Numbered from the stretch's first letter, positions 52,655-62,419 are shown. The stretch is 64,000 nt of DNA from Pseudoflavonifractor sp. Marseille-P3106 (GCA_900169975.1 LT827126.1:558001-622000); one strand, 5' to 3'. A program made the numbers and translations. The notes: generated by a model from the sequence alone, not told the origin.

Positions 52655-53325
52655 CCCTTTTCCGCCTCCGAGGCCCCTTCCTGTTGGGCCAGCGCTGTGG
52701 CGGCCGCGACCAGCTCTTCGTCCCCGATCTGCTCGGAATCCGACGCCTCGGCCTGCTCACGCAGACGCTCCACCTGGTTCTGCATGTCCAGGGTGAGCTG
52801 CTCCTCCTCTTCCGAGGCGCTGGACAGGTCAGGCAGCTCATCCAGGCTGGACAGGCCGAAGGAGCGCAAAAAGTTCTGGGTCGTCCGATACAGAATGGGG
52901 CGGCCGGGCACTGCCAGACGTCCGCACTCCTCGATGAGGTCCCGCTCGGTGAGCAGGCCCACGGTGTAGGCGCTGTCCACCCCCCGGATCTGATCCACGT
53001 AGGCCTTGGTGGTAGGTTGGTAATAGGCGATGATGGCCAGTACCTCCAGCGCCGGCTGAGACAGCTTGGCCGGGCGGCGGCTTTCAAAGGCCCTGCGGAT
53101 ATAGTCCGCGTATTCCGGTGCGGAGCACAACTGATAGCAGTTCTCCAGCTTCACCAGCCGGATCCCCCGGCGCTCATAGCTGTACTGATCGGCCAGACGC
53201 TGGCAGACGGCGTCCGCCGTGGCCCGGTCGATCTCCAGCGTCATGCAAAGCCGCTCCACCCCCACCGGCTCTCCCGCGGCAAACAGGATGCCTTCGATGG
53301 CCGACTCCACTTCTTTTACGTCCAA
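52651..53325 (-). CDS. scpB: Segregation and condensation protein B
   Basis: Winged-helix partner of ScpA in the SMC condensin complex that compacts and separates chromosomes. The 224 residues show AIEGILFAAGEPVGVERL at the start and LEVLAIIAYYQPTTKAYVDQIRGV in the middle. A Glu/Gln-rich tail extends the C-terminus. It starts 12 bases after scpA. Confidence 0.95.
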   Translation of the reverse strand: MDVKEVESAIEGILFAAGEPVGVERLCMTLEIDRATADAVCQRLADQYSYERRGIRLVKLENCYQLCSAPEYADYIRRAFESRRPAKLSQPALEVLAIIAYYQPTTKAYVDQIRGVDSAYTVGLLTERDLIEECGRLAVPGRPILYRTTQNFLRSFGLSSLDELPDLSSASEEEEQLTLDMQNQVERLREQAEASDSEQIGDEELVAAATALAQQEGASEAEKG

Positions 53326-53337
53326 GGCGATCCCTCC

Positions 53338-54135
53338 TTAATCAACGTCGGCGGAAAATTCAAAGTCCTCTTCTCCGCCGCTCACGGTGGTCACCGTGCA
53401 GTCGCCGTCAGTCCCCGCCAGACGCAGACGCCGGGCCTTGCAGAGCTCCAGCACCGCCAGAAAGGTGGCCACGATCTCCGACCGGCTCCGGCTGCCCTGG
53501 AAAAGTGCCCGGAAGCGGGTCACTCCAAAGCGGCGCAGACGCTCCACGATCTCCCCGGCCTTGTCCGACACCGGGTAGGGCTCCCGGCCAACGATGCCCT
53601 CAAAGGCGGCCATGGTGGGCGGCAGGTGGTGATCCACCCGCTCCAGCGCCGCGCCGATGGCCCGGAAGAGATCCTCGGGCCGGTGGCTGTATCGGTAGAC
53701 CCGGTTCACCGGCAGGTACTCTGGACCCTTGGGGATGTAATCCCGGCAGAGGTCATAGCGGTCGGAGAGTCGGGGCAGCACGGACTGGATACGGGCGTAG
53801 TTTTCGTGCCTCTGGTGTTCTTCCAGAGACGCGATGAGCTGGTCGAGCTCGGAGATGGCCTCCTCATCGTGGATGGACAGGAGCATCCGGCTCTTGATGA
53901 ACATGAGCTGGGCGGCCATGGAGACGAATTCGCTGGCCACCTCCAGGTCCAGAGCGCGGCGCTTGTCCATCCAGGCCAGGTACTGCTCCAGGATCAGCGA
54001 GATCTGGATGTCCTGGATCTCCATCTTGTTCTTGGCCAGCAGAGCGAGGATCAGATCCAGCGGGCCGGTAAAGTCCTCCACGTCGTCCATGCGGACCCGG
54101 ACCACCTTCTCCAGGTGATAGATCGGTGTCTCCAC
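53338..54135 (-). CDS. scpA: Segregation and condensation protein A
   Basis: Kleisin subunit bridging the SMC heads. The N-terminal VEDFTGPLDLILALLAKNKMEIQDI and the C-terminal winged helix (VTRFRALFQGSRSRSEIVATFLAVLEL) that binds the SMC head are present in 265 residues. It lies between the M50 protease gene and scpB, in the standard Firmicutes order. Confidence 0.95.
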   Translation of the reverse strand: METPIYHLEKVVRVRMDDVEDFTGPLDLILALLAKNKMEIQDIQISLILEQYLAWMDKRRALDLEVASEFVSMAAQLMFIKSRMLLSIHDEEAISELDQLIASLEEHQRHENYARIQSVLPRLSDRYDLCRDYIPKGPEYLPVNRVYRYSHRPEDLFRAIGAALERVDHHLPPTMAAFEGIVGREPYPVSDKAGEIVERLRRFGVTRFRALFQGSRSRSEIVATFLAVLELCKARRLRLAGTDGDCTVTTVSGGEEDFEFSADVD

Positions 54136-54153
54136 GATGTGTTCACCGCCCTT

Positions 54154-54867
54154 TCAGTGCAAAAGCCGGATGAGGGAAGAGATGTCCTGGGTGAGGAACA
54201 CCGCCTGAATGGGGTACCCCACCAAATCGCAGAGGCCCTGAAGGCCCCAGAGGATCAGCCGGGAGAGCGGTCCCTGAAACACCCCCGCCATGGTGAGGAT
54301 GACCACCAGGATCATCACGTACTTCTCATAGCGCAGGATAGCCAGATAGATGCGGTCTGGCAGGAAGGCAAAGAGCACCTTGGAGCCGTCCAGCGGCGAA
54401 ATGGGGATCAGATTGAAGATCCCAAGCCCCATGCTCAGCACCGCCACGTTGGACAGAAAGCACAGGCAGACAAGGGCCGCGTTTCCCAGATCGGAGACGT
54501 GGTAGATCACCGAGCTGAGCCCCAGGGCCGCCAGCGCCAGCAGGAAGTTGGAGACCGGCCCGGCCAGGGCGGTGACAGCCATATCCCGCTTGGGGTGCTT
54601 AAACCAGCGCATGTCCACGGGTACGGGCTTGGCCCAGCCCACCTTGGCCACCAGCATCATCACAAGGCCCAGCGGGTCGATGTGCCGGATGGGATTCAGG
54701 GTCAGCCGTCCGGCGTTTTTGGCCGTGGGATCCCCCAGTCGGAAGGCCACAAAACCGTGGGAGAGCTCGTGAAAGGTGATGCACAAAAGCGCGGCCGCAG
54801 CCGAGACCAACAGGCCCAGGAACCCCCACCAGTCCATGCGCTCCAGAAAATCAGAAACATCTGTCAT
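54154..54867 (-). CDS. Site-2 protease family protein (M50 peptidase, YwhC-like)
   Basis: A 237-residue membrane metalloprotease. HELSH is in the first helix (about residue 32), and NLIPISPLDGSKVL later carries the third metal ligand. Unlike RseP it has no PDZ domain. In Firmicutes this type sits next to scpA, but its substrate is unknown. The ATG at 54865-54867 follows a G-rich ribosome-binding site; a promoter is at 54904-54932. The upstream open frame crosses that promoter and is not coding. Confidence 0.88.
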   Translation of the reverse strand: MTDVSDFLERMDWWGFLGLLVSAAAALLCITFHELSHGFVAFRLGDPTAKNAGRLTLNPIRHIDPLGLVMMLVAKVGWAKPVPVDMRWFKHPKRDMAVTALAGPVSNFLLALAALGLSSVIYHVSDLGNAALVCLCFLSNVAVLSMGLGIFNLIPISPLDGSKVLFAFLPDRIYLAILRYEKYVMILVVILTMAGVFQGPLSRLILWGLQGLCDLVGYPIQAVFLTQDISSLIRLLH

Positions 54868-54903
54868 TGCCCCGCCGCCCCCTTTTGAAAATCCAGATAG
54901 ATG

Positions 54904-54932
54904 ATTATACCAAATTTCCGCCCCGGGCACAA
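54904..54932 (-). promoter_or_regulatory. Promoter of the M50-scpAB-ytfJ-dacB-rluB operon
   Basis: TTGTGC, 17 bases, TATAAT on the minus strand, about 37 bases before the start codon of the protease gene. Confidence 0.65.
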
Positions 54933-54956
54933 GCGGCGGAACGCGGCCTTCGAGAC

Positions 54957-54989
54957 AGAAAGCCCCATCCGCCAGGGATGAGGCTTTCC
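54957..54989 (-). terminator. Terminator after the FAH-family hydrolase gene
   Basis: A 12-13-bp stem with one mismatch (AAAGCC-CATCC) and a five-base loop, 8 bases after the stop; the T run behind it is short. Confidence 0.7.
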
Positions 54990-54996
54990 GCTGCAT

Positions 54997-55749
54997 TTAA
55001 ATAATGTGATTCCGGAGCACCCCGATCCCTGGGATCTCCACCTCCACCGTGTCCCCCGGCTGCATGGGGCCCACACCGGCGGGCGTCCCCGTGGTCACCA
55101 CGTCGCCGGGCTCCAAGGTCATGGAGGCGGTGATGAAGGCCATCAGGGCGGGGAGCTTGTGCATGAAGAGCGCCGTGTTCCCTTTCTGGACCGTCCGGCC
55201 GTTGAGGCGGGTCTCCACCTCCACACAGGCGCCGTCGATCTCGTCGGTGACCACCGGCCCCACAGGGGCAAAGCCGTCCATGCTCTTTCCCCGGGTCCAC
55301 TGGCCGTCCCCGTACTGCACATCCCGGGCCGTGACGTCGTTGAGACAGGTGTAGCCCAGCACATAATCTGCAAAGTTTTCTTCCTTTACATCCTTTGCCC
55401 GGCGCTTCACCACGAAAGCCAGCTCTCCCTCATAGTCCAGCCGCTCCACAAAGGACGGGGCGTGGACCTTCCCCTCGGGGTGGTTGAGGGTGTTGGGAGC
55501 CTTGAGGAAGAGCAGGGGTTTGGCCGGAGGCTCGCTCCCCATCTCCTTGGCGTGGTCGTAGTAGTTCTTGCCGATGCACACGATCTTCGTGGGCTCACAG
55601 GGGGCCAGCAGGCGGCACTCCGCCAGAGGCAGCTGCCCGCCGTCATAGACAAGGCCCTCGTAGGGCGCGGCGCTCAGGGTGCGGACGGTCTCGCCCTCCA
55701 AAACGCCCCAGACCGGCGTCTCTCCCCGCAGAACACGGACATATTTCAT
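54997..55749 (-). CDS. Fumarylacetoacetate hydrolase family protein
   Basis: A 250-residue FAH-fold enzyme. The central motif IVCIGKNYYDHAKEMG, metal ligands Glu in YEGELAFVV and Asp in GYTCLNDVTARDVQ, and TTGTPAGVG fit the family of acylpyruvate hydrolases, oxaloacetate decarboxylases and 2-hydroxyhepta-2,4-diene-1,7-dioate isomerases. No degradation gene cluster surrounds it, so oxaloacetate or acylpyruvate housekeeping is the more likely role. The ATG overlaps the engB stop as ATGA. Confidence 0.88.
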   Translation of the reverse strand: MKYVRVLRGETPVWGVLEGETVRTLSAAPYEGLVYDGGQLPLAECRLLAPCEPTKIVCIGKNYYDHAKEMGSEPPAKPLLFLKAPNTLNHPEGKVHAPSFVERLDYEGELAFVVKRRAKDVKEENFADYVLGYTCLNDVTARDVQYGDGQWTRGKSMDGFAPVGPVVTDEIDGACVEVETRLNGRTVQKGNTALFMHKLPALMAFITASMTLEPGDVVTTGTPAGVGPMQPGDTVEVEIPGIGVLRNHII

Positions 55750-56345
55750 ACCGTTCCCTCCAGATGGTCCAGAATGAGGCCCAGCAGCTCCTCCCGGCCG
55801 TCCCCCTTTTCTGCCGAAAAGGGAATTACCTTCACATCGTCGGACAGCTCCAAGGTCTCCCGAATCAGTGCCAGATTGGGCTCGATCTCGCTCTTTTTCA
55901 GCTTGTCCAGCTTGTTGGCCACCACCGCGAAGGGACGGAGCGTAGACTTGAAATAATCGCACATGACCTTGTCGTCGGCGGTGGGCCTGTGGCGGGCGTC
56001 TACGATAAGGACGCCCAGGCTCATCAGGCTCCGGTCGTCAAACCAGCTCTGGATGAGCCCCGCCCAGCGCGCCTTTTCCGCCTGGGAGACTCTGGCGTAG
56101 CCGTAGCCCGGCAGATCCACCAGATAGAGCTTCTCGTCGATGCGGAAGTAATTGATGTGGACGGTCTTACCCGGCGCCGCGCCCACCCGGGCAAAGTTCT
56201 TCCGGTTCAGCAGACGGTTGATGACCGAGGATTTGCCCACGTTGGAGCGGCCCGCGAAGGCCACCTGGGGCAGCGGATCCCGGGGAAAATCCCGGGGCCC
56301 GGCGGCAGAGCGGATAAATTCCGCCTTTTGTGTGTTCAGTCCCAT
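55746..56345 (-). CDS. Ribosome biogenesis GTPase EngB/YsxC
   Basis: Essential GTPase for 50S subunit assembly. G1 GRSNVGKSS, G3 DLPGYG, G4 NKLD and the G5-like SAEKG are all present in 199 residues. The ATG at 56343-56345 has GAGG 5 bases upstream; a GTG two codons earlier lacks spacing for that site. It follows lon by 7 bases, the usual lon-ysxC pair. Confidence 0.94.
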   Translation of the reverse strand: MGLNTQKAEFIRSAAGPRDFPRDPLPQVAFAGRSNVGKSSVINRLLNRKNFARVGAAPGKTVHINYFRIDEKLYLVDLPGYGYARVSQAEKARWAGLIQSWFDDRSLMSLGVLIVDARHRPTADDKVMCDYFKSTLRPFAVVANKLDKLKKSEIEPNLALIRETLELSDDVKVIPFSAEKGDGREELLGLILDHLEGTV

Positions 56346-56352
56346 ATTCACC

Positions 56353-58755
56353 TCACTGGATCAGAGCCCTGCCGCCTTTTGGGCCGCAGGCCGCCGTCTC
56401 GGGCATTGGAGACAGCTCGGTCTCCGGCTTCGATACCGCCAGAGCATTGGCCAGCACCCCATCCGCATCCCGGACGGGCACAAACCGCAGAGCGGCGCGG
56501 ACGGCAGGGTCGATCTCCTCCAGGTCGGGGAGATTGTCCGCCGGGATGAGCACCGTACGGATCCCCTCCCGCAGGGCCGCCATGGTCTTTTCCCGCAGCC
56601 CGCCGATGGCGAGGACCCGTCCCTGTAAGGTCACTTCGCCTGTCATGGCTACATCGCCCCGCACCGGGATACCGGTCAGGGCCGAGACCAGGGCCGTAGT
56701 GACGGCCACTCCGGCGGAAGGGCCGTCCTTGGGTACCGCACCCTCCGGGAAGTGAACATGGATGTCCTTTGTCTTGTAGAAATCCGCCTCCACTCCCAGG
56801 GTGTCGGCGTGGGCCCGGATGTAGCTCAGGGCGGTGCGGCAGGACTCCTTCATCACGTCCCCCAGGTTGCCGGTGAGCTCCAGCTTGCCGCTGCCCGGGA
56901 CCACATTGGCCTCGGCCTCCAGCAGCTCGCCGCCCACGCTGGTCCAGGCCAAACCGTTGACCACCCCCACCCGGGGGGCATGGCTGCGCAGTTCGGGTCG
57001 GAATTTCCGGGGGCCAAGCAGCTCTTCCAGGCCTTTTTCTGTAATGGAAACAGACTTTACGCCCGTTGATACAATGCGCATTGCGGCCTTTCGGCACAGG
57101 GACGCCAGCTCCCGCTCCAGCACACGGACCCCCGACTCCTTGGTATACCCGGCGATCACGGCCCGGATGGCTTCGTCTGTGATCCGGAGCTGTGTCTTTC
57201 GCAGGCCGTGGCGTTTCATCTCCTTGGGGAGCAGATGTCGGCGGGCGATCTGAAGCTTTTCCTCGTCGGTGTAGCTGGGCAGTTCAATGATCTCCATCCG
57301 GTCCAGCAGGGGGCGGGGAATGGTCTCCGTAGTGTTGGCTGTAGTGATGAACAGCACCTCAGACAGGTCGAAGGGGATCTCCAGGAAGTGGTCCCGGAAG
57401 GTGCTGTTCTGCTCCGGATCCAGCACCTCCAGCAGCGCAGAGGCGGGATCGCCCCGCTGGTCGCTGCCCAGCTTGTCGATCTCGTCCAGCACCATCAGCG
57501 GGTTGCAGGTCCCCGCCTGCTGGACGGCCGCGATGATCCGGCCCGGCATGGCGCCCACATAGGTCTTTCGATGCCCCCGGATCTCGGCCTCGTCATGGAC
57601 GCCGCCCAGGGAGACCCGGGTGAGCTTCCGGCGGGTGGCCTTGGCCACGGACATCGCCACCGAGGTCTTGCCCACCCCGGGAGGGCCCACCAGGCAGAGG
57701 ATCTGCCCCTTCAGATCGGGAGCCAGCTGCTTCACCGCCAAAAATTCCAGCACCCGCTCCTTGACCTTGCTCAGGCCGTAATGGTCGGCGTCCAGCGACT
57801 TGCGGGCAGCCTCTACGTCCAGCCGGTCCCGGGTCTTCTTCCCCCAGGGGAGGTCAAGGCAGGCGTCCAGATAGCCCCGCAGCACCGCCCCCTCGGCGGA
57901 GCCGAAGGGCTGCTTCTCCAGGCGGGACAGCTCTTTGCGCAGCTTCTCCCGCGTCTCCTCAGGGGCCTGCATCGCATCAATGCGGCTATGGTATTCCGCC
58001 ATTTCATCGTCTCCGCCGCCGGTCTCCCCCAGCTCGCTTTGAATGACCTTGAGCTGCTCCCGCAGCACAAAATCCCGCTGGGTCCCCGCCACCTGCTGAC
58101 GCACTTTGGACTCGATGTCCTGCTCCAGCTCCAGCACCTCGGTCTCCCGGCGGAGGAACTGGCTCAGGCGGCTCAGACGGCGGACGGGATTGGTCTCCTC
58201 CAGAATGGCCTGTTTATCCTCCGTGCGCATGGGGATGTTCTGGGCGATGTAGTCGGCGATATAGCCCGGATCGTCACTGGAAAGGATACTCAGCAGCAGA
58301 TCCGAGTTCAGCCGGGGGGAGAGCTCCACATAGTGCTCAAACAGGCCGTAGGCCGTGCGCACCAGCGCCTCGGTGCGGGCTGTCTGTCGAACCGGCTGGG
58401 AAGCCGGCAGAGTCTCCACCTGCGCAGTGAGGCAGGCGTCGGCGGCGGAGAGCTCCAGCAGCCGTCCCCGGCTCACTCCCTCCACCATCACCCGCACGTT
58501 GTCGCCGGGCATCCGCAGAAGCTGGCGGATGGTGCAGATGGTGCCAATGGAAAACAGATCCTTTTCCCCGGGCTCTTCCACCGACAGATTCCGCTGAGAG
58601 ACCAGAAATACGCTGGAGTTTTCACTCATCGCCTTGTCCAACGCATGGACGGAGCTCTCTCGGCTGACGTCGAAGTGGAGGAGCATATTGGGAAAAACGG
58701 TGAGACCCCGCAGGGCCAGAGCAGGCATCGTGGTGATCGTATTCTCCTCCGCCAC
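56353..58755 (-). CDS. lon: ATP-dependent protease Lon
   Basis: Cytoplasmic AAA+ protease for damaged and regulatory proteins. The N-terminal substrate-binding domain runs to about 300, Walker A GPPGVGKT is at 357-364, Walker B LDEIDKLG follows, and the catalytic dyad is Ser680 (KDGPSAG) and Lys723 (REKTM). The 800 residues are full length. The start is a GTG with AGGA about 11 bases upstream. A strong terminator hairpin lies only 20 bases upstream of the start, so lon may rely on readthrough from clpX. Confidence 0.96.
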   Translation of the reverse strand: MAEENTITTMPALALRGLTVFPNMLLHFDVSRESSVHALDKAMSENSSVFLVSQRNLSVEEPGEKDLFSIGTICTIRQLLRMPGDNVRVMVEGVSRGRLLELSAADACLTAQVETLPASQPVRQTARTEALVRTAYGLFEHYVELSPRLNSDLLLSILSSDDPGYIADYIAQNIPMRTEDKQAILEETNPVRRLSRLSQFLRRETEVLELEQDIESKVRQQVAGTQRDFVLREQLKVIQSELGETGGGDDEMAEYHSRIDAMQAPEETREKLRKELSRLEKQPFGSAEGAVLRGYLDACLDLPWGKKTRDRLDVEAARKSLDADHYGLSKVKERVLEFLAVKQLAPDLKGQILCLVGPPGVGKTSVAMSVAKATRRKLTRVSLGGVHDEAEIRGHRKTYVGAMPGRIIAAVQQAGTCNPLMVLDEIDKLGSDQRGDPASALLEVLDPEQNSTFRDHFLEIPFDLSEVLFITTANTTETIPRPLLDRMEIIELPSYTDEEKLQIARRHLLPKEMKRHGLRKTQLRITDEAIRAVIAGYTKESGVRVLERELASLCRKAAMRIVSTGVKSVSITEKGLEELLGPRKFRPELRSHAPRVGVVNGLAWTSVGGELLEAEANVVPGSGKLELTGNLGDVMKESCRTALSYIRAHADTLGVEADFYKTKDIHVHFPEGAVPKDGPSAGVAVTTALVSALTGIPVRGDVAMTGEVTLQGRVLAIGGLREKTMAALREGIRTVLIPADNLPDLEEIDPAVRAALRFVPVRDADGVLANALAVSKPETELSPMPETAACGPKGGRALIQ

Positions 58756-58775
58756 GGCATGTCACTTCCTTTCTG

Positions 58776-58806
58776 AAAAAGTGGGGCGGGGTCTCCCCCG
58801 CCCCAC
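58776..58806 (-). terminator. Terminator between clpX and lon
   Basis: GTGGGGCGGGG and its complement form a 12-bp stem with a small loop, then TTTTTC on the minus strand. It lies 12 bases after the clpX stop and 20 bases before the lon start. Confidence 0.9.
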
Positions 58807-58817
58807 GGCTGATCATT

Positions 58818-60134
58818 TTAAGATGCGGTGTCCCGCATGGGGGTTCCACCCTGGGCAGAGTGGAGGGTGCCGCTGCCCAGCTTGGGCCGGTCGGCCTTCT
58901 CCCGGTCACGAACCAACTCAGGCGGCTCCTTCCCGTTCACGCTCTCGGCAGTGATGATCACCTTGGAGATGGTGGGGTCGGAGGGCACGTCGTACATGGT
59001 GTGGGTCATGACCTCCTCCAGTACGGCCCGCAGGCCGCGGGCGCCGATGCCCCGCTCGATGGCCTTTCCAGCGGTGGCGTCCAGCGCCTCGGGCTGAAAC
59101 TCCAGCTCCACGTCGTCGTAAGACATCAGCTTCTGGTATTGGCGCACCAGGGCGTTCTTTGGCTCGGTGAGGATGCGCACAAGCTGCTCCCGGGTGAGGG
59201 AGCCCAGGGTGGTCACCACAGGCAGACGGCCCACCAGCTCAGGGATGATCCCGAACTTGATGAGGTCATGGGGCTGGACCTGGGCGAAGAGCTCGCCGGT
59301 GTTCCGCTCCTCCTTGCTCTTGATCTCAGCTCCGAAGCCGATGGTCTTTTTGTCCAGCCGCTGCTCGATGATCTTGTCCAGGCCGTCAAACGCGCCGCCG
59401 CAGATGAAAAGGATGTTCTTGGTGTTGACCTGGATGAACTCCTGATGGGGGTGCTTGCGCCCGCCCTGAGGAGGCACATTGGCCACCGTGCCCTCCAGGA
59501 TCTTCAGCAAGGCCTGCTGCACGCCCTCGCCGGACACATCCCGGGTGATGGAGGTGTTCTCGCTCTTCCGGGCGATCTTGTCCATCTCATCGATGTAGAT
59601 GATCCCACGCTCGGCCAGCTCCACGTCGTAGTCGGCGGCCTGCACCAGGCGCAGCAGGATATTCTCCACATCGTCGCCCACATAGCCAGCCTCGGTGAGA
59701 GTGGTGGCGTCGGCGATGGCGAAGGGCACCTTCAGCACCCGGGCCAGGGTCTGGGCAAACAGGGTCTTGCCGCAGCCGGTGGGACCCACCAGGAGGATGT
59801 TGCTCTTCTGGAGCTCCACTTCGTCGGCCCCCCCGAAGTAGATGCGTTTATAGTGGTTGTAGACCGCCACCGAAAGGGCCACCTTGGCGCTGTCCTGAGC
59901 GATGATATACTGGTCCAGCACCTGGTGGATCTCCCTCGGGGTGGGAATGGCGTCCGGGATCTCCGGGCTGAAAGGCTCGGCCTGATCCTCCGCGTCGTCC
60001 AGAATGGACATGCACAGATGGACGCACTCATTGCAGATATAAGCCCCGGGGCCCGCGATGATGCGGGCGACCTGCTCCTGGTGCTTGCCGCAGAAAGAGC
60101 AGCGGACTGATTTGTGTTCGTCGTTTTTCGGCAT
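58818..60134 (-). CDS. clpX: ATP-dependent Clp protease ATP-binding subunit ClpX
   Basis: AAA+ unfoldase that feeds ClpP. The N-terminal zinc domain has Cys12, Cys15, Cys34 and Cys37; Walker A GPTGCGKT is at 117-124, and [13 protein letters not shown] is Walker B. The IGF-type ClpP-contact loop appears as KKTIGFGAE. The 438 residues are full length, with a slightly long Pro/Gly/Lys C-terminal tail. It follows clpP by 116 bases, with a hairpin between. Confidence 0.97.
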   Translation of the reverse strand: MPKNDEHKSVRCSFCGKHQEQVARIIAGPGAYICNECVHLCMSILDDAEDQAEPFSPEIPDAIPTPREIHQVLDQYIIAQDSAKVALSVAVYNHYKRIYFGGADEVELQKSNILLVGPTGCGKTLFAQTLARVLKVPFAIADATTLTEAGYVGDDVENILLRLVQAADYDVELAERGIIYIDEMDKIARKSENTSITRDVSGEGVQQALLKILEGTVANVPPQGGRKHPHQEFIQVNTKNILFICGGAFDGLDKIIEQRLDKKTIGFGAEIKSKEERNTGELFAQVQPHDLIKFGIIPELVGRLPVVTTLGSLTREQLVRILTEPKNALVRQYQKLMSYDDVELEFQPEALDATAGKAIERGIGARGLRAVLEEVMTHTMYDVPSDPTISKVIITAESVNGKEPPELVRDREKADRPKLGSGTLHSAQGGTPMRDTAS

Positions 60135-60212
60135 AGTGTTACCTCATCATTCACGGTTTCTCAAATGAGCGGCCGGGACCGCGAAAGCCGCGGGAACTGT
60201 CTCTCATACTCA

Positions 60213-60241
60213 AAGGAGCGGGGCGATCGGCCCCGCTCCTT
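60213..60241 (-). terminator. Terminator-like hairpin between clpP and clpX
   Basis: AAGGAGCGGGGC and its complement make a perfect 12-bp stem around GATC, with TTTGAG behind it on the minus strand. It lies 10 bases after the clpP stop. The remaining bases to clpX (60135-60212) show no clear promoter. Confidence 0.75.
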
Positions 60242-60250
60242 GCGGTTATT

Positions 60251-60832
60251 TTATCGCTGATAGATGACCTTGTCAACCAGTCCGAAGTCCTTGGCTTCCT
60301 CAGCGGACATGAAATTGTCCCGCTCGCAGGCGGCAGTGACCTCTTCCAGGGACTTTCCGGTGTTGCCCGAGAGGATCTTGTTCATCCGCTGCTTGATGAT
60401 CTCCAAACGCTTGAGATGGATGGCCATATCGGTGATCTGGCCCTGGGTGCCGGCGGAGGGCTGATGGATCATGATCTCCGCGTTGGGCAGCGCCAGACGC
60501 TTGCCCTTGGTGCCCGAGGACAGCAGGAAAGCGCCCATGGACGCCGCCATGCCGATGCAGATGGTGGACACGTCGCACTTGATATACTGCATGGTGTCAT
60601 AAATGGCCATGCCGTCGGTCACGGAGCCGCCGGGGCTGTTGATGTAGAACTGGATTTCCTTGTCGGGGTCCTGTGCCTCCAGATACAGCATCTGGGCGAC
60701 CACCAGGCTGGCGGTGGTGGCGTTGACCTCCTCCCCCAGGAAGATGATACGGTCATTGAGCAGCCGGGAAAAAATGTCGTAGGAACGCTCGCCCCGGCTG
60801 GTCTGCTCCACTACATAAGGAACCAAACTCAT
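60251..60832 (-). CDS. clpP: ATP-dependent Clp protease proteolytic subunit ClpP
   Basis: Barrel-forming serine protease. The catalytic Ser98 is in GMAASMG, His123 in MIHQPSAG, and the Asp in the C-terminal part. The 193 residues are full length. The order tig-clpP-clpX-lon is the classic one. AAGGAG precedes the ATG. Confidence 0.97.
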   Translation of the reverse strand: MSLVPYVVEQTSRGERSYDIFSRLLNDRIIFLGEEVNATTASLVVAQMLYLEAQDPDKEIQFYINSPGGSVTDGMAIYDTMQYIKCDVSTICIGMAASMGAFLLSSGTKGKRLALPNAEIMIHQPSAGTQGQITDMAIHLKRLEIIKQRMNKILSGNTGKSLEEVTAACERDNFMSAEEAKDFGLVDKVIYQR

Positions 60833-60908
60833 GATTTACTAATCTCCTTTACCAAGATCGACACAGGAAACACAGACACACTTTACAGTATCCCCAGAGC
60901 ACCCCGGA

Positions 60909-62345
60909 TTATTCCTCGGTTTTCTCCGCTTTTTTGGCGGTCTTTTTGGCGGCGGGCTTCTCCGTCTCTTCGCCCTCGGCCTTCTTTGCGGTCTTCTTGG
61001 CCGCGGTCTTCTTGGCGGGCTTCTTCTCCTCGCCCTTGGCGGCAGGTTCCTCCGCCTTCTTCTCGGGGGCCTTGCCCACCTTGGCGGAGTCAAAGATCAC
61101 GTTGGCTGCCTTCTGGTTGGTCAGGTCGTTCTTCAGGTCGCCCAGGGGCACGATCTTCTTCACCTTCTCGGCGTCCATGTGGTACTGCTCGCCCAGGCGC
61201 TTGCACTCTTCATCGATATCGGCGTCGGTGACCTCGATGCCCTCGGCCTTGGCCACGGCGGACAGGGCCAGATCCACCTTCACCTGACGCAGAGCACCCT
61301 CCATGGCCTGCTCGCGGAGCATGTCCACAGTCAGCCCGGTCATGGCCAGATACTGCTCAAAGGGGATCCCCTGCTGGGTGATCTGCTGGCTGTACTGCTC
61401 CAGCATCCGCTGGGCGCGGACCTCCACCATGGCGTCGGGGATCTCGGCGGTCATATTCGCGGCGACCTGATCCAGCAGGTTCTCCTCAAAGGCGCTGCGG
61501 GCCTGGTTCTCCCGGCGGTCGGCCAGCTTCTTGCCCAGGTCCTCCCGGAGGGCGGCCAGGGTCTCAAACTCGGACACGTCCTTGGCGAACTCATCGTCCA
61601 GCTTGGGCTCGACCTTCTCCTTGACGGCATGGACCTTCACCCGGAAGCGGGCCTCTTTGCCGGCCAGCTCCTCAGCCTGATACTCCGTGGGGAAGGTGAC
61701 GTTGACATCCTTCTCGTCGCCGGTCTTCACACCCACCAGCTGATCCTCGAAGCCGGGGATGAAGGAGCCGGAGCCCAGCTCCAGATCGTGGCCCTCAGCC
61801 TTGCCGCCCTCGAACGCATTGTCGCCGACAAAGCCCTCGAAGTCGATGGTGACAGTGTCGCCCAGCTTGGCCTCACGATCCACGTCCACCATCTGAGTGG
61901 CACGCTGGATGAAGGGCTTGAGCTCGTTGTCGATGTCCTCTTCAGTGACGGCAGCCACGTCCTTGGGGGCGGTCAGGCCCTTGTAGTCGCCCAGAGCGAC
62001 CTCGGGGCGGACAGCCACGGTGGCCTTAAAGGTAAAGCCGTCCTTGCTCATCTCCAGAACATCCACAGAGGGATACGCGACGGTATCCAGCTTCTCCTGG
62101 GCGACGGCCTGGTCAAAGAGGTCGGGATAGACCTCGTTCACAGCGTCTTCATAGAATACATTCGCGCCATACATGGTCTCAATGATCTTCCGAGGCGCGT
62201 GGCCCTTCCGGAATCCAGGGATCATGATCTTGCCGCGCTGCTTCAGATAAACCTTCTGAACCGCGGCCTCCAGCTCCTCAGCGCTGGCCTCGATGGTCAG
62301 GGCGACCATGCTCTTTTCCAGTTTCTCCACGCTCTTGACATTCAT
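60909..62345 (-). CDS. tig: Trigger factor with a Lys/Ala-rich C-terminal tail
   Basis: Ribosome-bound chaperone that meets nascent chains. The N-terminal ribosome-binding domain includes GFRKGHAPRKIIE (about 44-56), the FKBP-type prolyl isomerase domain runs about 160-245 (TIDFEGFVGDNAFEGG), and the helical chaperone arms extend to about 420. The last 55 residues are an unusual low-complexity tail of Lys, Ala, Glu and Thr, with AAKKTAKKAE occurring twice, similar to histone H1 tails. The total of 478 residues is longer than the usual 430. It leads clpP, 76 bases on. Confidence 0.95.
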   Translation of the reverse strand: MNVKSVEKLEKSMVALTIEASAEELEAAVQKVYLKQRGKIMIPGFRKGHAPRKIIETMYGANVFYEDAVNEVYPDLFDQAVAQEKLDTVAYPSVDVLEMSKDGFTFKATVAVRPEVALGDYKGLTAPKDVAAVTEEDIDNELKPFIQRATQMVDVDREAKLGDTVTIDFEGFVGDNAFEGGKAEGHDLELGSGSFIPGFEDQLVGVKTGDEKDVNVTFPTEYQAEELAGKEARFRVKVHAVKEKVEPKLDDEFAKDVSEFETLAALREDLGKKLADRRENQARSAFEENLLDQVAANMTAEIPDAMVEVRAQRMLEQYSQQITQQGIPFEQYLAMTGLTVDMLREQAMEGALRQVKVDLALSAVAKAEGIEVTDADIDEECKRLGEQYHMDAEKVKKIVPLGDLKNDLTNQKAANVIFDSAKVGKAPEKKAEEPAAKGEEKKPAKKTAAKKTAKKAEGEETEKPAAKKTAKKAEKTEE

Positions 62346-62419
62346 GTTTGTTATTTCCTCCTGTCGGCGCAGGCCCCACCTTCTCTTGGCCAGCAGCGCC
62401 CGTTTACGAAATCTTATTT

